A DNA stretch of 64,000 nt from Streptomyces sp. CB09001 (GTDB lineage: Bacteria > Actinomycetota > Actinomycetes > Streptomycetales > Streptomycetaceae). The notes under the pieces are model-generated. The model was not told the origin of the DNA. It made no database searches and worked only from the letters and a program-made list of their open reading frames with translations. Positions 20,215-29,822 of this stretch are shown here, one piece after another. The position numbers were made by a program, and so were the translations under genes. Numbering within the stretch: position 1 is the first letter of the stretch; the number at the start of each line of letters is the position of its first letter. The stretch lies in NCBI RefSeq assembly GCF_003369795.1, contig NZ_CP026730.1:3835001-3899000 (forward strand), in the 5' to 3' direction.

Positions 20215-21213
20215 ATGGACACCTTTGCTCTGGTCGTGACCATCGGGGTCGCGCTCTTCTTCACGTACACCAACGGTTTCCACGATTCGGCCAACGCGAT
20301 CGCCACCTCCGTGTCGACGCGGGCGCTGACCCCCCGCGCGGCGCTCGCCATGGCCGCGGTCATGAACCTGGCCGGCGCGTTCATGGGATCCGGGGTCGCC
20401 AAGACCGTCAGTGAGGGGGTCATCGAGACCCCCGAGGGTTCGAAGGGGATGGGGATCCTCTTCGCGGCGCTCGTGGGCGCCATCGTCTGGAACCTGATCA
20501 CCTGGTACTTCGGGCTGCCCTCGTCCTCGTCGCACGCGCTGTTCGGCGGCATGGTCGGCGCGGCGCTGGCCGGGAGCACGACCGTGTACTGGCACGGGGT
20601 CGTCGACAAGATCGTCATCCCCATGTTCGTGTCGCCGGTGATCGGCCTGCTCGCCGGTTACCTGGTGATGACCGCGATCATGTGGATCTTCCGGCGGGCC
20701 AATCCGCACAAGGCGAAGCGCGGCTTCCGCATCGCGCAGACCGTGTCGGCGGCGGGCATGGCGCTGGGGCACGGCCTGCAGGACGCGCAGAAGACGATGG
20801 GCATCGTGGTGATGGCACTGGTCATCGCCGACGTCGAGGACTACGGCGACCCGATCCCGGTGTGGGTGAAGCTCGCCTGCGCGCTGATGCTGTCCGCGGG
20901 GACGTACGCCGGTGGCTGGCGGATCATGCGGACGCTGGGCCGGAAGATCATCGAGCTGGACCCGCCGCAGGGGTTCGCCGCGGAGACGACGGGCGCCTCG
21001 ATCATGTTCGGGTCGGCCTTCATCTTCCACGCGCCGATCTCCACGACGCACGTGATCACCTCCGCGATCATGGGCGTGGGGGCGACGAAGCGGGTCAACG
21101 CCGTGCGGTGGGGGGTCGCGAAGAACATCATCATGGGGTGGTTCATCACGATGCCCGCCGCCGCGGCGGTGGCCGCGGTGTCGTTCTGGATCGTGAACCT
21201 GGCGGTTCTGTAG
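20215..21213 (+). CDS. pit: Low-affinity inorganic phosphate transporter (PitA type)
   Basis: A 332-residue polytopic transporter of the PiT family. Two inverted repeats each hold the signature region: FTYTNGFHDSANAIATSVSTRALTPRAA near the N-terminus and GSAFIFHAPISTTHVITSAIMGVG near residue 265. It imports metal-phosphate driven by protons. It is cotranscribed with the DUF47 gene and ends at a strong hairpin facing the pst operon. Confidence 0.93.
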   Translation: MDTFALVVTIGVALFFTYTNGFHDSANAIATSVSTRALTPRAALAMAAVMNLAGAFMGSGVAKTVSEGVIETPEGSKGMGILFAALVGAIVWNLITWYFGLPSSSSHALFGGMVGAALAGSTTVYWHGVVDKIVIPMFVSPVIGLLAGYLVMTAIMWIFRRANPHKAKRGFRIAQTVSAAGMALGHGLQDAQKTMGIVVMALVIADVEDYGDPIPVWVKLACALMLSAGTYAGGWRIMRTLGRKIIELDPPQGFAAETTGASIMFGSAFIFHAPISTTHVITSAIMGVGATKRVNAVRWGVAKNIIMGWFITMPAAAAVAAVSFWIVNLAVL

Positions 21214-21232
21214 CAAGCGCCCCGTACGCGAT

Positions 21233-21262
21233 GGGCCCGCCCCCGGTTTCGGGGGCGGGCCC
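21233..21262. terminator. Bidirectional terminator between pit and pstB
   Basis: The perfect 13-bp stem GGGCCCGCCCCCG / CGGGGGCGGGCCC with a GTTT loop lies between the convergent pit and pstB genes. There is little T-tract, which is common for streptomycete terminators. Confidence 0.85.
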
Positions 21263-21325
21263 TTGTGCTCCTCGCGGTGGCACCGCCATGCAGCACCGCG
21301 AGGGGTCCGGTGGGGCGGGACCGGT

Positions 21326-22102
21326 CTAGCCGAAGCGGCCGGAGATGTAGTCCTCCGTGGCCTGGACCGACGGGTTGGAGAAGATGCGCTCCGTCTCGTC
21401 GATCTCGATCAGCTTGCCGGGCTGCCCGACCGCCGCCAGGTTGAAGAACGCCGTACGGTCCGAGACCCGCGCCGCCTGCTGCATGTTGTGCGTCACGATG
21501 ACGATCGTGAAGCGCTCCTTCAGCTCGCCGATCAGGTCCTCGATCGCCAGGGTGGAGATCGGGTCCAGGGCGGAGCAGGGCTCGTCCATCAGCAGGACGT
21601 TCGGCTCGACCGCGATGGCCCGGGCGATGCACAGCCGCTGCTGCTGGCCGCCGGAGAGACCGGAGCCCGGCTTGTTCAGGCGGTCCTTGACCTCGTTCCA
21701 GAGGTTGGCGCCCCGCAGCGACTTCTCGACCACGTCGTCCAGCTGGGACTTCTTGTACTTGCCGTTCAGGCGCAGGCCCGCCGCCACGTTGTCGTAGACG
21801 GACATCGTGGGGAACGGGTTGGGGCGCTGGAAGACCATGCCGACCTCGCGGCGCACGGCCACCGGGTCGATGCCCGCGCCGTAGAGGTTCTCGTCGTCGA
21901 GCATCACCTTGCCGTCGACGCGACCGCCCGGGGTGACCTCGTGCATGCGGTTGAGCGTGCGCAGGAAGGTGGACTTGCCGCAGCCGGAGGGGCCGATGAA
22001 GGCCGTCACGGAGCGGGGCTCGACGGTCATCGAGATGTCCTCGATGGCCAGGAACGAGCCGTAGTAGGCGTTGAGGCCGCTGACATCTATGCGCTTGGCC
22101 AT
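21326..22102 (-). CDS. pstB: Phosphate ABC transporter ATP-binding protein PstB
   Basis: A 258-residue ATPase with Walker [11 protein letters not shown]-loop [16 protein letters not shown], signature [15 protein letters not shown] and Walker [14 protein letters not shown]. The PNPFP motif is diagnostic of PstB. It energises high-affinity phosphate import by PstSCA. The start at 22102 ([10 protein letters not shown]) is chosen over an ATA/ATG three codons earlier. It is the last gene of the pst operon. Confidence 0.96.
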   Translation of the reverse strand: MAKRIDVSGLNAYYGSFLAIEDISMTVEPRSVTAFIGPSGCGKSTFLRTLNRMHEVTPGGRVDGKVMLDDENLYGAGIDPVAVRREVGMVFQRPNPFPTMSVYDNVAAGLRLNGKYKKSQLDDVVEKSLRGANLWNEVKDRLNKPGSGLSGGQQQRLCIARAIAVEPNVLLMDEPCSALDPISTLAIEDLIGELKERFTIVIVTHNMQQAARVSDRTAFFNLAAVGQPGKLIEIDETERIFSNPSVQATEDYISGRFG

Positions 22103-22190
22103 GGGTATCACTGCTTCTTTCGGTCCGAGTCGCTGACTGTTCTGCGTCGGTCGCGTCAGCGACCTGCCACGCGGCGGCAGCCGCTCGATG

Positions 22191-23246
22191 TCACCGTGGG
22201 GCCTTCCAGCGGGCGATGCCGCGGGCCGCGAGGTTGAGGATCATGATGAAGGCGATCAGCGTCAGGGCCGCCGCCCAGGCACGGTCGTAGGCCGCGTCGG
22301 AGCCCGCGCCGTACTGCAGGTAGATGTACATCGGCAGCGACTCCTGCGGGTCCTGGAAGGGATTCGCGTTGATGAAGTCGGTGCCCCAGACCAGCAGCAG
22401 TACGGGGGCCGTCTCGCCGGTGATGCGGGCGACGGCCAGCATGACGCCGGTGACGATGCCGCCGATCGAGGTCGGCAGGACCACCTTGATGATCGTGCGC
22501 CACTTGGGCACGCCCAGGGCGAGGGACGCCTCGCGCAGCTCGTTCGGGACGAGCTTGAGCATCTCCTCGGTGGAGCGGACGACCACGGGGATCATCAGGA
22601 TGCACAGGGCGAACGAGCCGGCGACGCCGGACGGACCCATGTCCAGGATCAGGACCCACAGGCTGAGCACGAACAGGCCCGCGACGATCGACGGGATGCC
22701 CGTCATGACGTCCACGAAGAAGGTGACGGCCTTGGCGAGCCGGCCGCGACCGTACTCGACCAGGTAGATCGCGGTGAGCACACCGATCGGCACGGAGATC
22801 AGTGTGGCGAGGCCGACCTGCTCCAGGGTGCCGAGGATGGCGTGGTAGATGCCGCCGCCGGGCTCGGCGTCGCCGACCACGCCCATCGAGTGGGTCAGGA
22901 AGTAGCCGTCGAGGACCTTCACGCCCTGCTTCACGGTCTCCCAGATCAGGGAGACCAGCGGGATCAGGGCCAGCAGGAAGGCGACCCAGACCATGCTGGT
23001 CGCGACCCGGTCCTTGGCCTGCCGACCGCCCTCGACGCCCGCCGAGATGCCGTACGAACCGCCGACGAAGAGGACCGCGGCGATCAGGGCCCACTGGATG
23101 CTGCTGTTCAGCCCGGCGGCGGCGCTGATGCCGAGGCCGAGGAGGACCGAGCCGGCCGCGACCGCCCAGGGGAACCACTTGGGCAGGGTTGCGGCGCGCA
23201 GGGAGCTGCGGTTCTTGGGGGCGGGGGTCAGGGTTGCGTTGCTCAT
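22191..23246 (-). CDS. pstA: Phosphate ABC transporter permease PstA
   Basis: A 351-residue permease with about eight hydrophobic segments. The coupling EAA loop is in [23 protein letters not shown], typical of PstA. It forms the membrane channel with PstC. It overlaps the pstC stop by 4 bp (ATGA), giving translational coupling. Confidence 0.95.
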   Translation of the reverse strand: MSNATLTPAPKNRSSLRAATLPKWFPWAVAAGSVLLGLGISAAAGLNSSIQWALIAAVLFVGGSYGISAGVEGGRQAKDRVATSMVWVAFLLALIPLVSLIWETVKQGVKVLDGYFLTHSMGVVGDAEPGGGIYHAILGTLEQVGLATLISVPIGVLTAIYLVEYGRGRLAKAVTFFVDVMTGIPSIVAGLFVLSLWVLILDMGPSGVAGSFALCILMIPVVVRSTEEMLKLVPNELREASLALGVPKWRTIIKVVLPTSIGGIVTGVMLAVARITGETAPVLLLVWGTDFINANPFQDPQESLPMYIYLQYGAGSDAAYDRAWAAALTLIAFIMILNLAARGIARWKAPR

Positions 23247-24253
23247 GCGTTGGCCCCCGAGTACTCCTTGCGGCGGGCGATGATCATGCGGGCGCCGCCG
23301 TTGACCAGCAGGGTGATGACGAACAGGACCAGACCGGAGGCGATCAGGGCGTCGCGGCCCATCTGGGTGGCCTCGTTGAACTTGCTGGCGATGTTCTGGG
23401 CGAAGGTGCCGCCGCCCGGGTCCAGCAGGCTCGCGGTGATGTCGAAGGTCGGGGAGAGCACCATGGCCACGGCCATCGTCTCGCCGAGCGCGCGCCCGAG
23501 GCCGAGCATCGAGGCGGAGATGACGCCGGAGCGGCCGAAGGGCAGCACCGACATCCGGATGACCTCCCAGCGCGTGGCGCCGAGGGCCAGGGCGGCCTCC
23601 TCGTGCATGCGCGGGACCTGCCGGAAGACCTCACGGCTGACGTTGGTGATGATCGGCAGGATCATGATCGCCAGCAGGATGCCCACGGTGAACAGCGAGC
23701 GCCCCGCGCCGCCGTTCCACTCGAAGATCCCGGTCCAGCCTAGGTACTCGTCGAGCCAGCCGTAGAGCCCGTTCAGGTGCGGCACGAGGACGAGCGCGCC
23801 CCACAGGCCGTAGACGATCGAGGGCACGGCGGCGAGCAGGTCGATCACGTAGCCGATCAGGCCGCCCAGCTTGCGCGGCGCGTAATGCGTGATGAACAGC
23901 GCGATGCCGACCGAGACCGGGACGGCGATGGCCATGGCGATGATCGACGACACGACGGTGCCGTAGGCCAGGACCGCGATGCCGAACTCCGGCGGGCTGC
24001 CGGTCGGGTTCCATTCGAAGCTGGTGAAGAAGTTCGCCTCGTCGTCGCTGATGGCGAGGACGGCGCGGTAGGTGAGGAAGGCCGCGATGGCGGCCATGAT
24101 GACCAGCACGAGGATGCCGGACCCGCGGGAGAGCCCGACGAAGATCCGGTCGCCGGGGCGGGTGACGCCGCGGCCGGCGCGCGCGTCCTTGGAGGCGGGC
24201 GGCTGGGGTGTGCGGGAGGGGGCTGGCTGCTGGGTGTCCGTTGTTATGTCCAT
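23243..24253 (-). CDS. pstC: Phosphate ABC transporter permease PstC
   Basis: A 336-residue permease. A basic, Pro-rich N-terminus precedes six or more transmembrane helices. The binding-protein-dependent transport signature is in HEEAALALGATRWEVIRMSVLP, and LGRALGETMAVAMVL is characteristic of PstC. It partners with PstA and lies 190 bp downstream of pstS, across a repeat-bearing spacer. Confidence 0.95.
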   Translation of the reverse strand: MDITTDTQQPAPSRTPQPPASKDARAGRGVTRPGDRIFVGLSRGSGILVLVIMAAIAAFLTYRAVLAISDDEANFFTSFEWNPTGSPPEFGIAVLAYGTVVSSIIAMAIAVPVSVGIALFITHYAPRKLGGLIGYVIDLLAAVPSIVYGLWGALVLVPHLNGLYGWLDEYLGWTGIFEWNGGAGRSLFTVGILLAIMILPIITNVSREVFRQVPRMHEEAALALGATRWEVIRMSVLPFGRSGVISASMLGLGRALGETMAVAMVLSPTFDITASLLDPGGGTFAQNIASKFNEATQMGRDALIASGLVLFVITLLVNGGARMIIARRKEYSGANA

Positions 24254-24360
24254 CGGGTTCTCCGGTCTGCGGAGCCGTCGTGGTCGGCGGCTCGGGCGGA
24301 GCCCCGGTCGGGGGCTCCTGGCGGCGGTGCACCGGACGGTGCGGTCCGGCCCCCGGCGGG

Positions 24361-24427
24361 GACGCTGTCGGTCCCGGGAGGGACGCTGTCGGCTCCGCGT
24401 GGGGACGCTGTCGGCTCCGCGTGGGGA
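24361..24427. repeat. Three tandem ~21-bp repeats between pstS and pstC
   Basis: GACGCTGTCGG begins three consecutive units at 24361, 24382 and 24404; the last two share GACGCTGTCGGCTCCGCGTG. They lie in the 190-bp pstS-pstC spacer. On the transcript they could form alternative hairpins and lower readthrough from the abundant pstS message. That role is inference. Confidence 0.75.
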
Positions 24428-24443
24428 CCGGACCGCACTCGGG

Positions 24444-25571
24444 TCAGCTCAGGCCCGAGATGTTCTCGCGGACCTTGGTGATGATCTCGGCGGGCATCGG
24501 GGCGTAGCCGGCGTCAGACAGCAGGCCCTGGCCGTCCTCCGAGGCCATGTAGTTCAGGAAGGACTTCGTGGCGGGCAGGGTGTCCGCCTTGTTGCCCTTG
24601 TCGCAGGCGATCTCGTACGTCACCAGGACCAGCGGGTAGGCGCCGGCGGCGTCCGGGGTGTAGTCCAGCTCCAGCGCCAGGTCCTTGCCGGTGCCGACGA
24701 CCTTGGCCGCGCCGATGGCGGCGGTGGCGTTCTCGACGGTGGCCTTGACCGGCTCGGCGGCCGCGGTCTTGACGTCGACGGTCTTGATGCCGTCCTTGGC
24801 GTAGGACAGCTCGAAGTACGAGATGGCACCGGGGGTCTGCTTCACCAGGCCGGCCAGGCCGGAGGAGCCCTGCGCGGACTGGCCGCCCTTGGCCTCCCAG
24901 GACTTGCCGCCCTCGTACTTCCAGTCGTCGGGCGCGGCGGCCTTCAGGTACTTGGTGAAGTTGTCCGTGGTGCCGGACTCGTCCGAGCGGTGGGAGGCCT
25001 GGATCTTGAGGTCGGGCAGCTTGGCGTCGGGGTTGAGCTTCTTGATCGCCTCGTCGTTCCAGTTGGTGATCTTGCTGTCGAAGATCTTGGCCATCGTCGG
25101 GGCGTCCAGGACGAGGGTGTCGACACCCGGGACGTTGAAGCCGACCGCGATCGGGCCGCCCACCATCGGCAGGTCGATGGCCTGACCGTCCTTGCAGACC
25201 TTCTTCGAGGCCTCGATCTCGTCCGGCTTCAGCGCGGAGTCCGAGCCGGCGAACGCGGTCTGGCCCTGCGTGAAGGCGGTGATGCCCGCGCCGGAACCGG
25301 TCGGGTTGTAGTTGATCTGCACGCCGTTGCAGGCGGCGACGTACTGCTTGACCCAGGCGTCGATGGCGTTCTTCTGGGCGGACGAGCCGGAGGCCTGGAG
25401 CTGGCCCTTGGCGTCGTCGCACTTGATGTTGCTGTTGGCGGCGGCGGAGCTGGAGTCGCTGCCGCTGTTGCCGCCGGTGTCGTCGGAGCCGCACGCCGTG
25501 AGGGCCAGGGCGCCGGAGACGGCGAGAGCACCGAGAGCGAGGGCCCGCCGGTTCATGCGCTGAAGCTTCAC
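24444..25571 (-). CDS. pstS: Phosphate-binding lipoprotein PstS
   Basis: A 375-residue substrate-binding lipoprotein: signal peptide with lipobox ALTAC (Cys27), then the PstS fold. Phosphate-contact regions are visible as QASGSSAQKNAI, TGSGAGITAF, the SDSALK stretch and SHRSDESGTTDNFTKYL. It captures phosphate outside the membrane for PstCAB. It is the first gene of the operon, with a PHO box about 100 bp upstream. Confidence 0.96.
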   Translation of the reverse strand: MKLQRMNRRALALGALAVSGALALTACGSDDTGGNSGSDSSSAAANSNIKCDDAKGQLQASGSSAQKNAIDAWVKQYVAACNGVQINYNPTGSGAGITAFTQGQTAFAGSDSALKPDEIEASKKVCKDGQAIDLPMVGGPIAVGFNVPGVDTLVLDAPTMAKIFDSKITNWNDEAIKKLNPDAKLPDLKIQASHRSDESGTTDNFTKYLKAAAPDDWKYEGGKSWEAKGGQSAQGSSGLAGLVKQTPGAISYFELSYAKDGIKTVDVKTAAAEPVKATVENATAAIGAAKVVGTGKDLALELDYTPDAAGAYPLVLVTYEIACDKGNKADTLPATKSFLNYMASEDGQGLLSDAGYAPMPAEIITKVRENISGLS

Positions 25572-25670
25572 TTGAGGGAGTTCCTTCCAGGAGCCGCCGT
25601 CCTGAATTCGGCGGCGTGCGAGGAGTGGTAAGGCCGAAATTAGGCAGATCAGATGAAGGCGCCGAAGGGC

Positions 25671-25692
25671 GTAAATGAACGCCGGGTGAACC
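25671..25692 (-). promoter_or_regulatory. PHO box for PhoP upstream of pstS
   Basis: On the minus strand, GGTTCACCCGG followed by CGTTCATTTAC forms two adjacent 11-bp direct repeat units of the streptomycete PHO-box type (consensus GTTCACC). It lies about 100 bp upstream of the pstS start, in the position expected for PhoP activation under phosphate starvation. Confidence 0.85.
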
Positions 25693-25769
25693 CCTGTGGA
25701 CGGTGCGGTGAGGTCACGGAACGCTTACGTCGAGGACACGGGCCGGTTCCGGAGGGGGAGTGAAGGCTC

Positions 25770-26028
25770 TCAGGCTTCGCCGCGTGCTCCGGGCGCTCCG
25801 GGAAGGCGCGTGGCGAGCAGCTCGCCGACCAGGGCCCGGTCCCGGGGCTGGGTGAGGCGGGCGCGGGCCGCGTCGGGGGCCAGCCACAGGATGCGGTCGA
25901 CTCGTCGGAGGGGGTGAAGACCGCCGGTGGCGGCCGCCGTGCCCGGCGCGGCGACGTACCCCGTCTCCTCGGCGACCTCGCGCAGGGAGCCCGCGAGCGT
26001 CCTTGCCGGGAAGCTTGCCCTTCGGGTG
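25770..26028 (-). pseudogene. Remnant of the 3' part of a host NUDIX (mutT) gene
   Basis: Read on the minus strand, HPKGKL is followed after a frame shift by SLREVAEETGYVAAPG and later DRILWLAPDAARARLTQPRDRALVGELLA, ending in TGA at 25770. These match, in order, the intact NUDIX protein at 27832-28341. The stretch equivalent to ARYLVDGRPKEVRYWAAE is deleted. High-GC codons are like the host. It is the decayed displaced end of the original gene next to the integrase element. Confidence 0.8.
26014..26028. repeat. Left putative attachment core
   Basis: The 15-bp CTTGCCCTTCGGGTG is identical to 28216-28230. It marks the join between host mutT remnant and low-GC element DNA. Confidence 0.55.
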
Positions 26029-26075
26029 TAACGGTTTCTGTAGCATCGCTAGTAACGGTGCAATAGGGTCGGCGT

Positions 26076-27767
26076 GTGATCGATACGCGGAACCCGGCGC
26101 GGCCGTCCAAGACGTTCTCTCGCACCTACGTCGCCCCTGACCTCCAGGCGCATCTGGACGACGGCGGCACTGTTGAAGACTGGATCGACGGGCGAATCCC
26201 TCTGATCTCATACGCCCGGATCTCCGCCGATCGTCTGCAGGGCGACGGAATCGGTGTGGGGCGTCAGCACAAGAACAACGCCAGGAACGCCGAGCAGCAT
26301 GGTTGCGTGATCGTCCTCCACTACGAGGACAACAACCTCACCGCTGCCAAGCGTGAGGTGAAGCGCCCCGCGTTCCTGCAGATGTGCCGTGACATTGCGC
26401 ATGGCAAGGAGGAAGAGACCGGTGTGCCGGTCAGGGGCTGTGCGGCTGTCGAACGGGAACGGGTCTACCGCTTGCCTCGCGACTTCATTGCCTTCCAGGA
26501 CGCGCTTGTCATGGTCAGTGATGGTGACGGTGATGGGGTATTCATCGAGGACAAGAGCCTTCTGGATCTCGTCGACGACGATGGCACGGTGATCGCGGGC
26601 CTGGTCACTCCGGGGACAGGAGAGGCCGAGGTAGGGAGGATCCGTAGGCGCACTGTGCGGAACGCCGTCGACAGGGCCGAGGAAGGCAAGGTCTATGGCG
26701 GTCCTCGCCGCTTCGGTTGGCTCGGGGCGTGCAAGGAGCCCTACCGGCTTGGGAATAAGCACAAGTGCACAGATGAATGGCCTTACTTGGTTGACATGAT
26801 CAAGGCGCGCTGCGCCGGCAGGTCATGGCGTGCCATCACGGGAGAGATCAACAAGCGGGGAGTCGTGACGGCACGTGGCGGTCGGTGGACGGAGCAGGGA
26901 GTCAAGGCGCTTGTCACCAACCCCGCATGGTGGGGTGGCCGTGTTCTCGGCGGTGACGTTGTGATGGACCGCAAGACCGGCGATCCGGTGATCGGCGACT
27001 GGGATCACGCCACCGAGGAGAGCGACGGGGTCGGGTACGAGGCGTGGAAGAGCATCATGACCGGCGTCAAGGCGAATCGGCTGCACCGGGGGATGAGGCG
27101 CGCTGCGGAAGCGCCGCACCCTGAGGGGGAACTGCGCACGCGAGGCTACATGTTCTCCGGGACGCTTCGATGCGGTCGTGTCAACGATTTCGAAGAGGTC
27201 TGCTACTCGAAGCTGTCGGGGAACAAGGCCTCGGGGAAGAATGCGAAGTACGGGGACTACTACCGTTGTGGAGACGCCAATTGCAAGGGCGTCGGTCGTA
27301 TGGTTGAGTCAGTTGACCACTACCTCGAAGAGATTCTTCTGGCGTACTTGGACAAGCACTTCACAGGTACCGAGGTGCAGATGATCCCGTGGCGTGGCAA
27401 GGACAAAATTGCCGCTGTGCGAAAGCAGCTCCGGGACATTGAGGACTCGGTTTCCTCAGGTGAGTCCGACTGGAGCGACGTGCATGACCTGATCACGCGC
27501 CTCAACCGCAACATCCAAGCTCTGGAGCGGGAGGAGAAGGATCATCTCACGGCTGAGTGGAAGCGGAACCTGCTTCAGGGGTGGAGTCGAGAGAAGTGGG
27601 GGCAAATGGAGTTGGGGGAGAAACGCGAATTGATCGCGCAGGTGTTCACTTCCGTTGTGGTCATGCCGGTTCCCAAGGGGGTCAGCGACAAGGCCCCGTT
27701 CGACCCCAATTTGTTGAAGGTGACCTGGCGTAAGGACAAGAGGGACGGTCAGAGCGGGGACGGGTAG
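26076..27767 (+). CDS. int: Large serine recombinase / integrase
   Basis: A 563-residue site-specific recombinase. The catalytic domain has Ser50 in PLISYARISADR, then VGRQHKNNAR and KRPAFLQMCRDI with conserved Arg residues. The recombinase domain includes RRFGWLG and WRAITGEINKRGVVTARGGRWT. A zinc ribbon (LRCGRV...YYRCGDANCKG) lacks the second Cys of its first CxxC pair. A coiled-coil follows at about 420-460. It probably integrates the element by attP x attB crossover. GTG start at 26076. Its GC content is well below that of its neighbours, supporting transfer. Confidence 0.92.
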   Translation: MIDTRNPARPSKTFSRTYVAPDLQAHLDDGGTVEDWIDGRIPLISYARISADRLQGDGIGVGRQHKNNARNAEQHGCVIVLHYEDNNLTAAKREVKRPAFLQMCRDIAHGKEEETGVPVRGCAAVERERVYRLPRDFIAFQDALVMVSDGDGDGVFIEDKSLLDLVDDDGTVIAGLVTPGTGEAEVGRIRRRTVRNAVDRAEEGKVYGGPRRFGWLGACKEPYRLGNKHKCTDEWPYLVDMIKARCAGRSWRAITGEINKRGVVTARGGRWTEQGVKALVTNPAWWGGRVLGGDVVMDRKTGDPVIGDWDHATEESDGVGYEAWKSIMTGVKANRLHRGMRRAAEAPHPEGELRTRGYMFSGTLRCGRVNDFEEVCYSKLSGNKASGKNAKYGDYYRCGDANCKGVGRMVESVDHYLEEILLAYLDKHFTGTEVQMIPWRGKDKIAAVRKQLRDIEDSVSSGESDWSDVHDLITRLNRNIQALEREEKDHLTAEWKRNLLQGWSREKWGQMELGEKRELIAQVFTSVVVMPVPKGVSDKAPFDPNLLKVTWRKDKRDGQSGDG

Positions 27768-27831
27768 ACGACTACGAGGAGACCAGCACGGACGAGTAGG
27801 CATCCCTCACGTCGATAGCGGTCGCCGGCCG

Positions 27832-28341
27832 TCAGTCAGGTGGCGTCGGCGGAGGCGGGTGAAGGCGGTAGGGGTGGTGCGCCGAGCTCCCGCTTACTGC
27901 GCATCGCGTTCCGACGTCGTGATCTCTAGGCCCCGGAGTGAGGGCCCCCAGCAGAGCGTCGACCAGCTCCTTGTCGAGCTTCTGGGTCAGCCGGTGTCGG
28001 GCGGCGGCGGGGGAGAGCCACAGGAGCCGGGACACCTCCCTGTTCGGCACGAATGCGCCGCCCGTGGCCTCCGCCGCCCAGTAGCGGACTTCTTTGGGGC
28101 GTCCATCGACCAGGTAACGGGCAGTGGGCAGCTCAGGTCCCGGCTCGCACGTCATCCCTGTCTCTTCCAGGACTTCGCGCAGAGCGCCTTCGAGGGCACT
28201 CTCGTTGTGCTTCAACTTGCCCTTCGGGTGAGACCAATCTGCCCACTTCGGGCGATACACCAATGCAAGCTCGATGCCGTCGCCAGAGAGCGAGCGTCGC
28301 CACAGCAGGCAGCCTGCCGCACGGATCGTTGAGTCAGACAT
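27832..28341 (-). CDS. mutT: NUDIX hydrolase (MutT family), probably rebuilt by the element
   Basis: A 169-residue protein with a complete NUDIX box, GKLKHNESALEGALREVLEETGM, within WSHPKGKLKHNE. Family members hydrolyse nucleoside diphosphates linked to other moieties. The 15-bp repeat at 28216-28230 falls exactly in the HPKGKL codons, so the C-terminal two-thirds appears to be element-borne. Third-position GC is only about 68 percent even in the N-terminal part, unlike host genes, so the whole gene may be foreign. The Pro-rich C-terminal tail is atypical. Confidence 0.85.
   Translation of the reverse strand: MSDSTIRAAGCLLWRRSLSGDGIELALVYRPKWADWSHPKGKLKHNESALEGALREVLEETGMTCEPGPELPTARYLVDGRPKEVRYWAAEATGGAFVPNREVSRLLWLSPAAARHRLTQKLDKELVDALLGALTPGPRDHDVGTRCAVSGSSAHHPYRLHPPPPTPPD
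28216..28230. repeat. Right putative attachment core, inside mutT
   Basis: A second copy of CTTGCCCTTCGGGTG lies within the reading frame of mutT at the HPKGKL codons. Confidence 0.55.
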
Positions 28342-28478
28342 GGCGACACCTCGGAATGAAACAGTCTCTTAGCTGCAATTTCGTTGATCTTTGTCTGCGA
28401 TCATACGAGTCATCGCATTCCGGTAGTGCTTCGTCGTCCTGCCTCGTTCCACATCGTCCAGTGCAGACCTGCTTCGTC

Positions 28479-29802
<1,324 letters not shown>

Positions 29803-29822
<20 letters not shown>

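Larger units (their letters stand above)
26014..28230. mobile_element. Minimal integrase element inserted at a mutT/NUDIX gene
   Basis: About 2.2 kb of distinctly lower-GC sequence is bounded by identical 15-bp copies of CTTGCCCTTCGGGTG (26014-26028 and 28216-28230), which encode part of the HPKGKL NUDIX box. Between them lie only a large serine integrase and a replacement 3' part of mutT. A decayed host mutT end lies outside on the left. No excisionase, replication or transfer gene is seen. The boundaries are inferred; since both repeats encode the same motif, the identity could partly reflect homology. Confidence 0.68.

Noticed and set aside
26014..28230. Insertion sequence or transposon
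   Set aside because: The recombinase is a serine integrase, no terminal inverted repeats are seen, and the flanks fit attachment cores better.
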